Source: Malania oleifera (taxonomy: Eukaryota; Streptophyta; Magnoliopsida; Santalales; Ximeniaceae). Taken from it: DNA of 64,000 bases. The stretch spans positions 10,182,062-10,246,061 of the forward strand of contig NC_080418.1 in NCBI RefSeq assembly GCF_029873635.1, given 5' to 3'. Positions 36,014-48,076 of this stretch are shown here, one piece after another; positions within the stretch are counted from its first letter, which is position 1; each line of letters opens with the position of its first letter. The notes beneath the pieces are model-generated. The model saw only the letters and a list, made by a program, of their open reading frames with translations. It made no database searches and was not told the DNA's origin. A program made the position numbers and the translations under genes.

Positions 36014-36339
36014 TGTAAGAACCCGACCCGTGAGATATGGAATAAATAAATAAGAAAAGGGTAAAACAGTAATTTGAGCAGGCTTCGTCGACAAAGCCAG
36101 TGTTTTTGTCGACAAAGGCCCTTCTGTTGTTCGGGGACGAAATGCAGAGGTTCATCGATGAGGAGAAGTCGAGAGATTTTGGGAAATCCTGAAATCTCAG
36201 ACTCGTCGATAAGGCCACTGCGACATCAATGAATTTCCTTCGCTGGCTCGTCGACGAAGACGCCGCCTCGTCGACGAGGTTGGCCGGGTCAAAGGCTCTA
36301 TAAATATCCATTTCCTTTGCTTCTTGGCTAAGTTATCAA

Positions 36340-36390
<51 letters not shown>

Positions 36391-37820
36391 AAACTCGAAG
36401 CTCCACTCTCTCTCTCTAGATTTCTTCGTCGTTCGTCATTAGAATCGACGATCCGACGTTACTGCAAGGATCAGGGAAGGAATTTCTATGTGTTCTATGG
36501 AATAGATATTCATTTTGAGGTCTTTGGGTTTTGACCCAAAAATCGAGATAAAGTTCGATTCTCATTTTCATTTCGGTAGATCTGCAGAGAGTAGGATTGT
36601 AAGTAATTATCATACTATGATTTATAGGTTTTGGAAACTCGGTTCGCTGTTTAGGAGCCGTAGAGTTCGTGCTTGGATTTTTGGGGAAAGGTAAGGGGAT
36701 TCTGTTTATATCGACTATTTTTTAAATCAGATTTGGTAGAACTGTGGTTCACGATCCTATGTATGTTTTTGGCTAGTTATTTGGGGAAATCTAATGGGTA
36801 AAAATTACGGGGTTTTCACGTTACAATTTTAGGGAAAAAGGGCGCATCAGGTTACATCTATAGTTTCATTGGAAAATCGTGGACATATTGTTGAGTATAT
36901 TATGTTATGGAGATGGTCATGCCTTGACTTGTTTTAAACTGTATTTTGAAAATCATGATTTTATGATTACCAAATAAGTGTGGAATGAATTGTTATATGA
37001 ATATGCATTGAGTTGTGATATGCTGAAATGAGATATAGGAACGTGTGTTCCAAATTGTTTCAAGTTGTGAAAGAGTGTCCGGTTCTATATCCGAGGGTGT
37101 GAAATACCACCTGCCAGTGGCAAGAATGTCTAGCTCTATATCCGAGGGCACGAAATATCGCCTCTTACCGACTGATCACCAAAGGGTGTGGATCCACCAC
37201 ATGTACCGGTACAATTTCATGGGAGCCTGGGGCTATGTCATGTGTCAGGGACGCTGTGTAATGCAGACCAGCTTCGTGCCAAAGAGTGTGACGACACTGG
37301 GTTGATTGATCATGTGGGTATTGTGGAAATACTAGAACTGAACTGTGTATGTTTTATGTCATGATAACACTCATATGCCATACACCGAAATAACCTGAAT
37401 CTGTCTTACAGAGACGTGCCTCACCCCTATCATACGTATATGTTTTCAGGTCCTTCGAGTAACCGGAATTAGCGTCCTAGTGTTGGGAGCGTGGTGGTCA
37501 GTTTACTGCATAGAGTACTTGTGCAAGTACTTGGACTGTAACAGGATTGTCGTTTTAGGTATTGCTGGCACCCTGGGTTATGTTTTGTAATATGGAGTTT
37601 AGACTTTGTTTGTATAGACTCTGGTATGGTACGATGTATGTATGGAATGAACTTTTTCGCTGCGTATATGTCATGTATGTGAATGTATATAGGGTGTACG
37701 GAAACCCCACGGGATCGGACCCTCATTCATTATAGTATCATGTGTGTTTTGTATGATACAGGGACAGGTTATGTTATTACATCACACCCTGGGTCTCATT
37801 GCCGAGTTCGGGGCGTGACA
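36014..37820 (+). repeat. Gypsy D 3' LTR (1807 bp)
   Basis: Begins TGTAAGAACCC and ends GGCGTGACA. TATA box at 36299-36306, palindrome cluster at about 36080-36283, CT run at 36342-36388. Preceded by the purine-rich TGACGGGAGGT and by the TTTCGAGGATGAAATT segment. TAAAC follows. Confidence 0.93.
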
Positions 37821-38180
37821 TAAACCCTAGGTATATTGGACCATTTTAGATATTGGAAAGAATCGGTCCAATTGCCTACAGGTTAGCGTTACCCCCAGCA
37901 TTTTCCAAAATCCATGACATATTTTATGTGTCTATGTTGAAGAAAAATGTCCCAGATCTGTCACATGTAATCAGTTATGAAGCACTGGAGCTTGGTGATA
38001 CCTTATCCTATGATGAAGTGTCAATTCAGATGTTAGATCATAAAGAATAAGAATTACACACTAAGAAAATCCCACTAGTGAAAGTACTCTGGCGTAATCA
38101 CGCAGTCAAGGAAGCATCATGGGAACTAGAAGAGGTGATGCGCCAGAGGTACCCACATTTGTTCAGTGAGGCTCAAAGTT
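37821..38180 (+). pseudogene. Gypsy C pol, distal end (integrase tail, chromodomain-like)
   Basis: Resumes the element C frame: PRYIGPF then a stop, ILERIGPIAYRLALPPAF, HDIFYVSMLKKN, VQ/IQMLDHKE, stop, then the VLWRNHAVKEASWE and RYPHLF motifs of a chromodomain-type tail, ending at a stop at about 38180. The join to 26579 is exact apart from the duplicated TAAAC. Confidence 0.9.
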
Positions 38181-38349
38181 AGATAGATAATATAATAGTT
38201 CAAGTAAGTATTCATTTATATGTAAGTAGGTTTTGTGCAAGTTAAATAGTTAAATGTAATTAATTGTAAATCTAAATGTGATGGTTTTTAGGTTAAGTGA
38301 TTTTGGGAGAGTTTTGCTTTAGTTATTGTAATCTCCTAGAGCCGTTTAT

Positions 38350-38386
38350 GTAATCACGGTATTCCTCCGCCATAAGTGAGGGTAAT
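38350..38386 (+). other. Conserved non-coding block, gypsy C copy
   Basis: GTAATCACGGTATTCCTCC, then GCCATAAGTGAGGGTAAT, about 90 bases before the ATAAGGAGGGGAGGA polypurine tract (38461-38475). Confidence 0.7.
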
Positions 38387-38681
38387 TAATAAAATTTCAA
38401 TGATTTTCCTCAAATGTTGATACAAGTGATGGAAATCAAATTTCGAGGATGGAATTTTCTATAAGGAGGGGAGGATGTAGAGACCTAAAAAATAGTAATT
38501 AATGAAATAATAAAGAAAAGAGGAAATTTGGTTTGGTACAAAGCCAAAACTTCGATGGTTTTGTAAGTTTAGAGAAAACCATCGATGGTTTTGAATTACC
38601 GCGGCTAGGTAAGGGTAAAATGGTCGAAACTGGTTTGGTTAAAGACCAAATCGTCAACGGTTTTGTCTAGGGATAGCCATT

Positions 38682-38689
38682 TATAAATA
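38682..38689 (+). promoter_or_regulatory. TATA box of gypsy C LTR
   Basis: TATAAATA about 40 bases before a long CT run, the same spacing as in D. Confidence 0.7.
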
Positions 38690-38724
38690 ATCACAAGTTC
38701 ATTTCATTTAGAAAAATTAAAACC

Positions 38725-38727
<3 letters not shown>

Positions 38728-38813
<86 letters not shown>
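38728..38813. repeat. (CT)n microsatellite in gypsy C LTR leader
   Basis: About 43 uninterrupted CT units; frames across it give meaningless Arg-Glu repeats on the other strand. Confidence 0.97.
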
Positions 38814-38816
<3 letters not shown>

Positions 38817-39408
38817 ATTTCTCTCCCATTTTAAGCCCATTTCGAAGGATAAACGCATTTCGGGATCCTGCATTGATTTTTCGCAGTTTAACCGAAGGAC
38901 TTTTGTGATTTAGGCTTTCTAAGCACCACTCCAAAACTAGGGTAAGGAAGATGTTTTTAAAATATAATCAGATATTGAGAATGTGTGGGCCTATGAAATG
39001 TTAAATAGTTATTATTCTGGGGTTAAGTTGATTAAATTAAGGTATATGGATACAGGGTTTTGTGTGAACGCCGCAGGCACTGTTTTAGGATCTCTACAGG
39101 CATATCTCCAGGAAACAGGTAAGGGGAATAGATTATGTCAGGCGTTTTTAGAAATTTAACTGATTAAATTATAATATGTGAATTCTAAGTAATATATGTG
39201 TTTTTCCAGAGTTTACAGATTTATGAAAATGGGAACGTCGGAAATGATATATGTATGTTTTGAGAAAATTGGCTTATTGAGTTGAGTAAAACCTTGGAAA
39301 TGTTTATACCAATATTTTCAATAGAAAAGTTATAATATAGATTATCATTTCAAAATGTGTGGCATAAGTTGAGAATTATGCATAATTAATTGCCAATTGT
39401 TAAATTAT

Positions 39409-39459
<51 letters not shown>

Positions 39460-40669
39460 ACAAAGGTATGTTTTTATACAGTATTACAACGTTCTATATA
39501 CAAAGTATTACAGCGTTCTATATAGAACTACAGTATAACATTTGATAGAGAATTACAGAATGATAGTGTTCTATATAGAACTACAATATGATGCTATTTT
39601 ACACAAAGTTACAGTATTTTAGTGATTTTATATATATTTATAGTATGACAGTTGATACTAATTTGTGAATGAAATTATGCTAATATATTGTTTTAGAAAT
39701 CACATTATATGGTTTAAGAACCCTGATTGACCATAGTTAAGCACGGTACCGTATCTTCACAGATACCAGTGCAACCACACTTCTCAAATAGAGTGTTGGT
39801 GGTATATAGTCGATTGTGCCATTGAAGTGTAGAGTTATCCCCTAGAGTTTGGACCAGTTGGGTAGGCAAATCGTACTCATAGTTACAGATACAGATATAG
39901 TTGACTTAGTCTGGCTAGGCCAACCATGGCTAGGTCCCGCCTTTGAGCCGCACAACTCGAATCATGCGGGGTTAATACATAACGGTGTTTGTTTATCCAT
40001 CCAGGGCAATTCTTCTATGCATATATGCGTATTTACTTATACAGAGATATTATCTTATACAGAGTATGATGAGAAAGGAAAGTATGTATTTTGAAATATA
40101 TTTGTATATACGTGTATACAGTTTTACATGATTTCACAGTGAAAGGAAAGGTAAATAAGGGTTGTATATTTGGAACACTAAAACTCATATTACCACACAC
40201 TAATAATAATCTACTCCTTCTTACTGACAGGTATCTCACCCAAAAATTTAAACATTTCAGGAAATACGAGGAATCAAGATTAGAGTGCTCTAGGACAAGA
40301 TCTAGATAATATTTTTGGAAGTAAGTGTCAGTGGGTTTTGATATTTAAACAATGATGTTTTGTACACTTTGGGTTGTAAATATGTGTATGGGAAGATACT
40401 TATGTGCTGATGGTTGGTATTAGAACTCTAGTATTGTAGTTGGATGTATATATAGATATATATGGTTTTGTTTCACTGCCTGGAGGCAAGAATTGTGTGA
40501 TATATTTTAGGACTGCTGTACCTAGTGCCACTCTGGGCATCACAGGGTACTATAGGGTATTTTACCCAGAGATTATGTATGGTATATTACACAGGGCGAT
40601 GCAGGTTGATATGAGTAGATTTATTTTATACTTTTAAAAAAAAATTAGTAAAATTTTTGGATCGTGACA

Positions 40670-41251
40670 TTTGTCTTCAACACTAATTAATATTTCACCA
40701 TCTACTCATTCTTTAGTTGATTTTTTGTCATCATCCTACCACATTGAAAATGATCATGACCATAACCAGCCTTTAAAAATAATACCTTTGGTCCAAAACC
40801 CCTCACCCCGAATTTTTTCTATCTTAAAGGGTAAGAGATATTTACTTCTCTGAAATTTAACAAAAAAGACATAAATTTCTCTTAAAATTTCAAAAATCTT
40901 AGAACTTTCTATAATATTTCACAAATCTCACCTAAAATTTACAAAAAATACATAAATTTCTTTTTATATTTGGCAAAAAAAGATAACTTTTTTATGGTTG
41001 TAAGTGTTTCAAAAATCAAATAAAAGGAAAAGTCTACAAAATTTTTGGAATCTCAATAAGAAAAGTTTATGCAATTTTTGAAGTCTCAAAACATGTGCTC
41101 GTCTTGAGATTTGTATCTTTTACCCTATTTATATATATATATATATATAGAATGGGTTCTTTTCCATTTTGTTTTCCCTCTTTAGGTTTGCAATTCTGTA
41201 ATCATGACATGTTAATATAATAATTCAGCTGAAATTTACATCAATCTCAAG

Positions 41252-41285
<34 letters not shown>

Positions 41286-41425
41286 TTAAAGAGATACTCT
41301 TATGTATGATCCAAAGGGTGCTACACATTCCTTGCAAAAGCTCAGCCAAATCTTCTTTCACCAACTATATATAATTCATGACACTTCAAACAACCCATCT
41401 GCCCCAATGCCCAAAAAGCATCCCT
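40670..41425. other. AT-rich spacer between the repeat block and PTAC16
   Basis: No gene seen. From about 40850 to 41110 it carries an AT-rich sequence resembling segments within PTAC16 intron 2 (phrases such as GACATAAATTTCT, CAAAAATC, TACAAAATTTTT). A TA run at 41130-41149 and a GA run at 41255-41282 follow. The region just before 41425 should hold the PTAC16 3' UTR; no single poly(A) signal stands out. Confidence 0.55.
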
Positions 41426-44400
41426 TCAGTCATCCTCAATGTAGATGGTTTCTTGCTTGAACAGACCTCCCAAAATGCTCCTCTCTTCTGTCTTTGCCTC
41501 TGCTCCTCCTTCAGGTCTGGCCTTTGGTTTCAACCCTCCAAACTTTGGGATTGATGGCTTGACAACCGCCTTCTTTGCCGGCAGCGTCCGAGCCTTGGCC
41601 TGCCCCCTCACAGTCGCAATCTGCACCTTCGGTTTCTCCCCACCGCCACCGCCACCACCACCGCCCGGTTTCTGAACCGCAGTGGCCAACTGCGAGCTCA
41701 GTTTATCCCATGACAGTCCAGAACCCAAGTCCTTTGCCTTGCTCAACAGGTTTTCCACTGAGGCCCCTGCAGCTGCCGCCTTCTCCTGAGCCTCTTCCGC
41801 GAGAGTGGCAGCCTGGGCTTCCTGCTCCGAAAGCTTTTTCACCTCCTCTTCGAGCTTCTTCGCTGCCTTGGCTGCCTCCCGAGCTTTCTCGGTGGCTCTT
41901 CTCGCTTCCTCCTCTGCTTTTTCCTTTGCCAACGCTTCGGCATAAGCCTTCCTTCTTCCATCCTCAGGAATGGCTCTGTACACACAACGTCAAAATGCGT
42001 TCATAGCGTGCTACACTGTCATCACAAGCAATTAAAACCAGAAGTGTGTTTCACCTGAAAAGCTCATCTACAGGCTTTGCTGGGGCTGATGGATCAGTGG
42101 AAACTTCCACAACCTGAACAAGAAATTCATTCCCCAATACATGCATTACTATTTCATTTATCAATTTGAATGTGAAATATGAAAATGAAAATGAAAAATC
42201 AATAATCAACTAATTAAGCAGAATTTTCTTATCCTCCATGCACCTTATTTTCTGCCACTGCAGTGTTGGAGAATACATCTGCCACCATTGATGCTATCTG
42301 TGACTTCGCTACCTAATCAAAATTAGCAAATTTGATAAATATGAGAATTACATACATTTTTATCACTTATAATAATATTCAGGATGAAAAAATTATCAAT
42401 TAAGCCAATTTTTTTAATGTTACATTTGTTAATTTATATCTTTCATATATCCTTGATAAACATATTCTAATTATGCCTTTTTACGTCCAAAACCGAAATC
42501 AAAAGGTGATTTTTTCCCAATATTAAGATATGCTTTCTTATCTTTTCTAGATTGCTTTGAATAAAGACATCAACCTGCAATAAGATTTGTCGGAAAGACA
42601 CAGATTTCATCTCAAGTTTCAAAATTTCAGACACCTCTATTGAGATTTCAAAACTTTCATCAACCTTCCTCAGATTTGTCAAAAAGACAAAAAAACCAAC
42701 CTTAAGTTTGATTTGCAGCATGTCTACTACTAAAAATACATTAATTATAACTAATTATGCAAAAAAAAAAAAAAAATTATGCTGCAACCATAAAACAAAT
42801 AACAATATGAAACTTTTTATAAGTTCGTGACTAAAAATAAACAATGAATAATTACTTTCAAATTTCACCATGAAAATGTCTATTAACCTCCATTGAGGCA
42901 AACAAAACTAAGACTTCTCCTAATATTTGACAAGGGAAAACTTTTGATGAGTACAAGTGTCAAAAATCAAAAAGTCAAGTGAGGCTTATAAAATTTTTTA
43001 AATCTTAGGTTTGTAAGATTTTTGAGACCTAAAAGTGAGGCACCCGTCTTCATGTCAAGTTTTAAGGGAGGTTAGTGTTTTTTGTCTTAATTTTTTACAA
43101 TTATTAATTATTTAAATATTAATATTATGATTTGATGACTAATTCTTAATCCTAGTCACCAATTTTTTTTTATTTTTTAAAAAAAATTATTGATTATTGA
43201 ATGTTTTTTTAATGAGATTTTGTTTTTTGTGTTAAGTTAAAAAGGACTAGAACAATAAACAAATGGGCAAAAGATATTAACCTCCCATGAGTTTTGATAA
43301 AAAAATAATAACCTCTCTTAAAGTTTTAAAAATTTTACAAACCTTACTTGATATTTAAAAAAATCCTAAAGACCTTCTTTTAAGATTTATCAAAAAGATA
43401 CAAACTTGTATTTATATTTTGCAAAAGGGACAAATTTTTTAAGGAATATTTATGTCTTTTTTATAAACATCAAAGAAGGTATGCACTTTAGAAGAGGTTT
43501 GTAATAATTTTAAAACATGGAAAAAAGTCTGTATTTTTTTGTCAAATCTCTGTCTTTTGTCCTAAATAAAAACATATTATTTTTGTATAATTTAATAAAA
43601 TTAAACAATCTAATAATCGAAGTTAAAATAAATAAATTTATTTGGAAAAGGAAAAAAGAAATTATCGCATACATTACATTACTTTGTAGTCGTTCGCAGT
43701 ATCGACGCGTCCTTCGGCTGACACGACAACATTGTACGATCTTTCCGGGGAGAAATCCTCCGTGAGATTGGTCTTTATGAGGGTATAGCTGACGTCCGTC
43801 GCCGCCACTTTCCCCAGGAACTCCGCCACCGTCAGCGGCTGAGACCGCGAGAAGAGGTTGCCGAAGAACGACGAGATGCCATCGAACACGTTGTAGGTCG
43901 ACGAGGAGGCGGTAGCGTTGCCATCGTAGACGATTGCCACGTGGCCGACGCCGGCGAGCTGAGCCGCTTCGACCACCTGGAGGGCGTCGGAGGTGGTGAC
44001 CTCAGCCGTGGGGCCATTCTCGGAGGGGCCGATCGTCACCACCACCTTGCCGGCGTTGCCGATCGCCTTTGCGATCGACTCCGCGTCTTGGAAGGTGGAT
44101 TCGACGGCGTTGAGGCGCTTCGATTCCTCCTTGGATATGATCTGCGGTGTTGATGCAGTCGCGGGTGTAGGATAAGTCAATGCGTAAAAATTTTTTAGCA
44201 ATGAAATTGATATCTAAAAGAAAACATGCTTTACTCACCCTTTTTTTTTTTTTTTTTACCAATATTATGGATATGAATTATGAAGTCGAATTTGAAATTA
44301 TAAAAATTTTAAACAATAATATAAAATATGTTAGCTATCGTCAAATTCTACACAGTTTCAAATTTGTTGGCACTTTATGAAACAATTACGAAATAGGTTT

Positions 44401-45503
44401 TTGAAAAATGATTGTGTTTATATTTATGTTTAAAATAAATATATTATACCTAATTTATCTAAAATATAACCCCTTTTATCGTGATTTTATGTATAATCAT
44501 ATAAAATGAACCATAATTAATTTAATTACACTAATTTTATGTTTGAAAATTTAAAATTTATATTTACAAACTTTTCAGATAAAATGTGATACATAATTAT
44601 ATTAAATCTTGCCAAAACTCTACAAATTCAAGTTTGAAAAGTATTAAATTTGAATCATAAAAGTAAAATTATAAATATTTAAATAGAGTAAATATAAATT
44701 ATATTAATTTTATCGAATTTCATATGATTTTCAATCTAAAAATCACGTTCTTCACAATTGCCAAAAAATGTGAACTTTAAAGAGGCCAAATTATTTGTTT
44801 TGCCCAAATTTTATATCATATTTCCATTCAAATCTATGCAAATTAAAAGTCCAAATTTCGAAGTCCTACCTCCTAAACATATTGTACATAGGGTTTTTTT
44901 CAAATTTCAAAAATTTTATGAAATAAAATCAGCATTTGAGTAGAAATTTGTTCTATTTTAATGCCAATTTTCTGAGCTATTACTTCCAAACAGTTTAAAT
45001 TATCTATGTATAATTACTCGAGTGAATTTCAATAATCCAACGAGTGATCTACACACATATACTATCTAATCTTATTAATTAACCTTGTAACTGGAAGCAA
45101 GGCGGGCGAGGTCCTGTGCAGCAGCAAGCTCCGGCACACCAGCCCTAACGCTAAACCCTTCCCGCAGCAGCACCTGCACAACGCGAACCCCTGCCTGCCC
45201 CGTCGCCCCGGCCACAAACACTGTGTTGGGATCCTTCCGCCTTTGATTTCCAAACGACAGCCCCGTCGACGGGCTGCCCACCACTGGGATCAGAGCTTTC
45301 ATGTCGGGAACCTTATCTCCAAAGTTGAAGAAGGCGAAGGGATTGGAATTGGATGCTTCCAAGGAGTCATCGCCACCGCCGGAGGACTTGCCGAGGCGGA
45401 GCTGGGAGGAGGTGGCGGGCCTCTTGGCGAAAACCTTGAGAGTGAGCCTTGACTGGGGGGCGGAGGTCAAGAGAAATGAGTGAGAGGTGAGAGTCGGAGC
45501 CAT
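41426..45503 (-). CDS. PTAC16: Plastid transcriptionally active chromosome protein 16 (five exons)
   Basis: Exons deduced: 45503-45084, 44141-43683, 42312-42244, 42113-42055, 41975-41426; all introns GT-AG, total 1557 bp, 518 residues, close to the usual length of about 510. Residues 1-60 are Ser/Thr/Arg-rich with few acids, a chloroplast transit peptide. VFVAGATGQAG (95-105) is a Rossmann nucleotide-binding loop of the atypical short-chain dehydrogenase type. Residues 141-335 continue the fold (ESIAKAIGNAGKVVVTIGP, VAIVYDG, YTLIKTNLTEDF). From about 345 a Lys/Glu/Ala-rich coiled coil follows, then a poly-Gly tract and a basic tail ending GLFKQETIYIEDD. The family is an abundant thylakoid/nucleoid component associated with the plastid transcription complex; no enzyme activity is established. 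Intron sizes 941, 1370, 130 and 79 bp. Confidence 0.95.
42880..43550. repeat. AT-rich repeat-like sequence in PTAC16 intron 2
   Basis: Two or more degenerate segments (about 42900-43090 and 43270-43545) share phrases such as CAAAAAGACATAAA-type runs, AAATTTTACAAACC and AAGATTTATCAAAAAG, and resemble 40850-41110 outside the gene; a further copy may lie at 42480-42720. No terminal repeats were found, so the type of element is unknown. Confidence 0.4.
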
Positions 45504-47763
45504 GGGGGCAAAGGTGGCTGGCTCAAAATGAATTTTCCTTTGAAACTCTCATGATATATGGGTTATTCGGGCACAGAACAGAACACTTCATGTAATGTGG
45601 TTGGAACTTTCTTTTAGCCGGAATGCTATCTGTATGGGAAGGTGAGAGGGGATGGCAAATGGGATTGAGCCACGTAATCACAAGTTATCCACTAGAGAGA
45701 AGTTGAACACCAGACGTTTCAATGATACCCTATTTACGGGTTATTCAACTCCCAGACAATGACATCCCCACCCCGAACGAGTCTTTAAATGCATTTGAAA
45801 CAACCCATCGACTCAGTATATCCTCACCCTTAATCCCCAAGTTATAAAGAGAGATAAAAAAAATTGCCATCCAATAAAATCACTCCAAATAATAAAACCT
45901 ATCTACAAGGAGCAATTCCAATCTCCAGAGGCCTACGGGCTAGCCCTCCCAGACAACCTTATTTTTTCCCCATAAATGACCCAATAATTTACTCCCCTCA
46001 TTGGTTCACTGAACATCGAATGGCCTGGCCACATCCTACAGATGATACCTACATGCTTACACACCAACATTGCAACCTCATGGCAACCGCAAATTCAAGG
46101 GTTCTATATTTCATTTTCAACACAGCTGAGTATTACATTTGTGCCGTGTTTTATATGCAAAATGAAATGATGTAAAAAAAATGGAAAGAGACTAAATTAT
46201 TCGTTACAGTATTAAAAAAAAAAATCAAATAATAAATTTGATTCCTCATTTTTTTTTTTTTTTGAAGTTCCGTGTTCCATTCTTATGTACCAAAGGTAGA
46301 GTGAAATCGTAGGATGGAAACCAATGCCTGACACAGTAAAAGATGTCCTCAGTGATATTTTACCAATACAGGCTAGCGATAAAATGGTCCACACTAGGTT
46401 CATCAGCAAGGACATCACAGGCACAAGCAATTTTCATGAAAATCTCCTCTTCCAGAGGGGGCAATTTTTCATTGGACACAACTAAATATTTTGTACTGTG
46501 GCACACGAACAGATTGCAATAGACCTCTCCATGCTCTGCCAACAGCAAATGAAGGCTTATAATGGGTGCAGAAACTTCGCTCACAATGATACCAACAGTT
46601 TATTTAAAAATAACCTCTTTACAATAAAATGTCTGCTCAAGTAAATTATGTAATCACCCAAGACAGCAAATCACAAATTAGCTCAAGGAACAAGAAAAAT
46701 GCAGATACAGATTCCCCTTTTATAATAATGTATAGGACTAGCTTATGAACAAAAAACCTCCCTAAAGATTACATAAATAATGTAACTGGTAAAAACATCC
46801 CCTAGTTAACAGTCGCTAAAAAAATGAGGGCGCTACAATGTCCAAAATCAAAACAAAAAGCAAAACAGAAGCAACCAATCCCACTTCACAAAGCTAAAAG
46901 GGAACATAAATTATGACGAAATTTGTTTTGATCTCCCATTCCATTCATTCTTTAAAAACCAGACCTGGCTCATCACAGAATACTTTCGGTATACTTTTAA
47001 GATTCATCTTTTTTTCCATTAGAACTTTGAATCCGCCAGACCGGTCAAACAGGTATCAAACTTAAAACCACAACATTTGGCCATCCCCCAGAGAGCACAA
47101 AACAAAACAAACTTAACTTAAAAGCCCACAACAAGAGCTATAAGCAATCTGCAGTTAATTTTGCTCCTCCCACCACTCTTCTAGATGGAAGATTCATACA
47201 AGTTTTTTATTTATTTTTTTTCTTTTTAAATCCCAATAAGAAGTGTTCAGCTAGGAACCTTCCAGCGCCATGTCATGGGAACTGGCAGTACCTGTAATTG
47301 TAACACCCTGCAGAAGGGGGGGAAATGCGAATTGGAGAAAACAGAAACACCTGAAATGATTTGAAACAATTGGGTACCAGAATGGCAGAATTGAATGGAA
47401 AGCAATATATCACGCACACTGACCGTAAGGACTTCATAAGAGAACAATTTTTGCTTGTTTAGCATGATTCAATAAATGTGAATTCCTCTGTTACTAAGGA
47501 TTGAGATGGAAGGAAAGGCTGCCCAAATGATGGTAATAAACCTGTAACATCTAATTCATCATTCATCAAAAGGGTCCAATCAGTCTCCAATTCACAAGTT
47601 GGATAGTTCACAATGAACATTCAAATTTTTGAGAAAGCAAGTTCTATCCTATTAGTTTGCCAATCACCTTCTTCCCATCCTCATTCCTCACCGATTTTTA
47701 TAACGTCATTCTATTACAAACTTTGAATACCATCACCTAGTACTTAGACTCAGATCACACATT

Positions 47764-47766
<3 letters not shown>

Positions 47767-47806
<40 letters not shown>
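47767..47806. repeat. (GA)n microsatellite, 20 units
   Basis: Perfect GA run in the intergenic region, not associated with a visible LTR. Confidence 0.95.
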
Positions 47807-47808
<2 letters not shown>

Positions 47809-47833
47809 TTTGAGTAACAAAGAAAGGGATATT

Positions 47834-48076
47834 TTCTCATCTTGGGATTTCTAATCCTCCTATTTGTACATCCTTCATTCTAGTCAATTAAATTTATATT
47901 CTATTCATATTTATATTCTATTCATAATAAAATATTTATATTCTATTCATAATAAAATATTTATATTTTATTCATAATAAAAATCATATAACAATTTGAT
48001 TGTACTTATTTTTTCTCATCTTGGGATTTTTAATCCTCCTATTTGTACATCCTTCATTCTAGTTAATAAAATTTAT
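47834..48076. repeat. 65-bp direct repeat flanking ATTCATAATAAA-type tandem units
   Basis: Copies at 47834-47898 and 48011-48076 are nearly identical over about 65 bases, both starting TTTTCTCATCTTGGGATTT. Between them lie about four units of TTATATTCTATTCATAATAAAA-like sequence. The structure suggests a segmental slippage duplication or remnant of a small element. Confidence 0.8.

Larger units (their letters stand above)
26580..37820 (+). mobile_element. Ty3/gypsy retrotransposon D, complete structure with nested solo LTR
   Basis: Plus-strand element of 11,241 bp including a 2566-bp insertion (32382-34947). Order: 5' LTR 26580-28403, primer site, gag, protease, RT, RNase H, integrase, conserved block, polypurine tract, 3' LTR 36014-37820. 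Flanked by TAAAC duplications. LTRs resemble each other closely but differ at many transitions. Stops in gag and pol make it non-autonomous. Confidence 0.94.
24286..40669 (+). mobile_element. Ty3/gypsy retrotransposon C, 5' truncated and split by element D
   Basis: Plus-strand element in two parts, 24286-26579 and 37821-40669, separated by the 11.2 kb gypsy D insertion. The first part starts inside RT and ends inside the integrase C-terminal region at AGCTAAAC; the second resumes in the same region at TAAACCCTAGG, then reaches a polypurine tract and one LTR (38476-40669). LTR, primer site, gag and protease of the 5' end are absent. Several stops are present throughout. Confidence 0.9.
38476..40669 (+). 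repeat. Gypsy C 3' LTR (2194 bp)
   Basis: Begins TGTAGAGACCT after the polypurine tract and ends GGATCGTGACA. TATA box TATAAATA at 38682-38689, CT microsatellite at 38728-38813, and a TA run at about 39417-39457. Upstream of the TATA box the motifs are CCATCGATGGTTTT and TCGTCAACGGTTTT rather than TCGTCGACGA. An imperfect repeat of TATAGAACTACAGTAT-like units lies at about 39470-39650. The 5' LTR is absent, so the end is set by the terminal CA. Confidence 0.85.

Noticed and set aside
38691-38934. Two overlapping minus-strand Arg-Glu frames
   Set aside because: Translation of the CT microsatellite in the gypsy C LTR leader.
41445-42006. Plus-strand frames with proline runs opposite PTAC16
   Set aside because: Antisense shadow of PTAC16 exon 5, including its poly-Gly tract.
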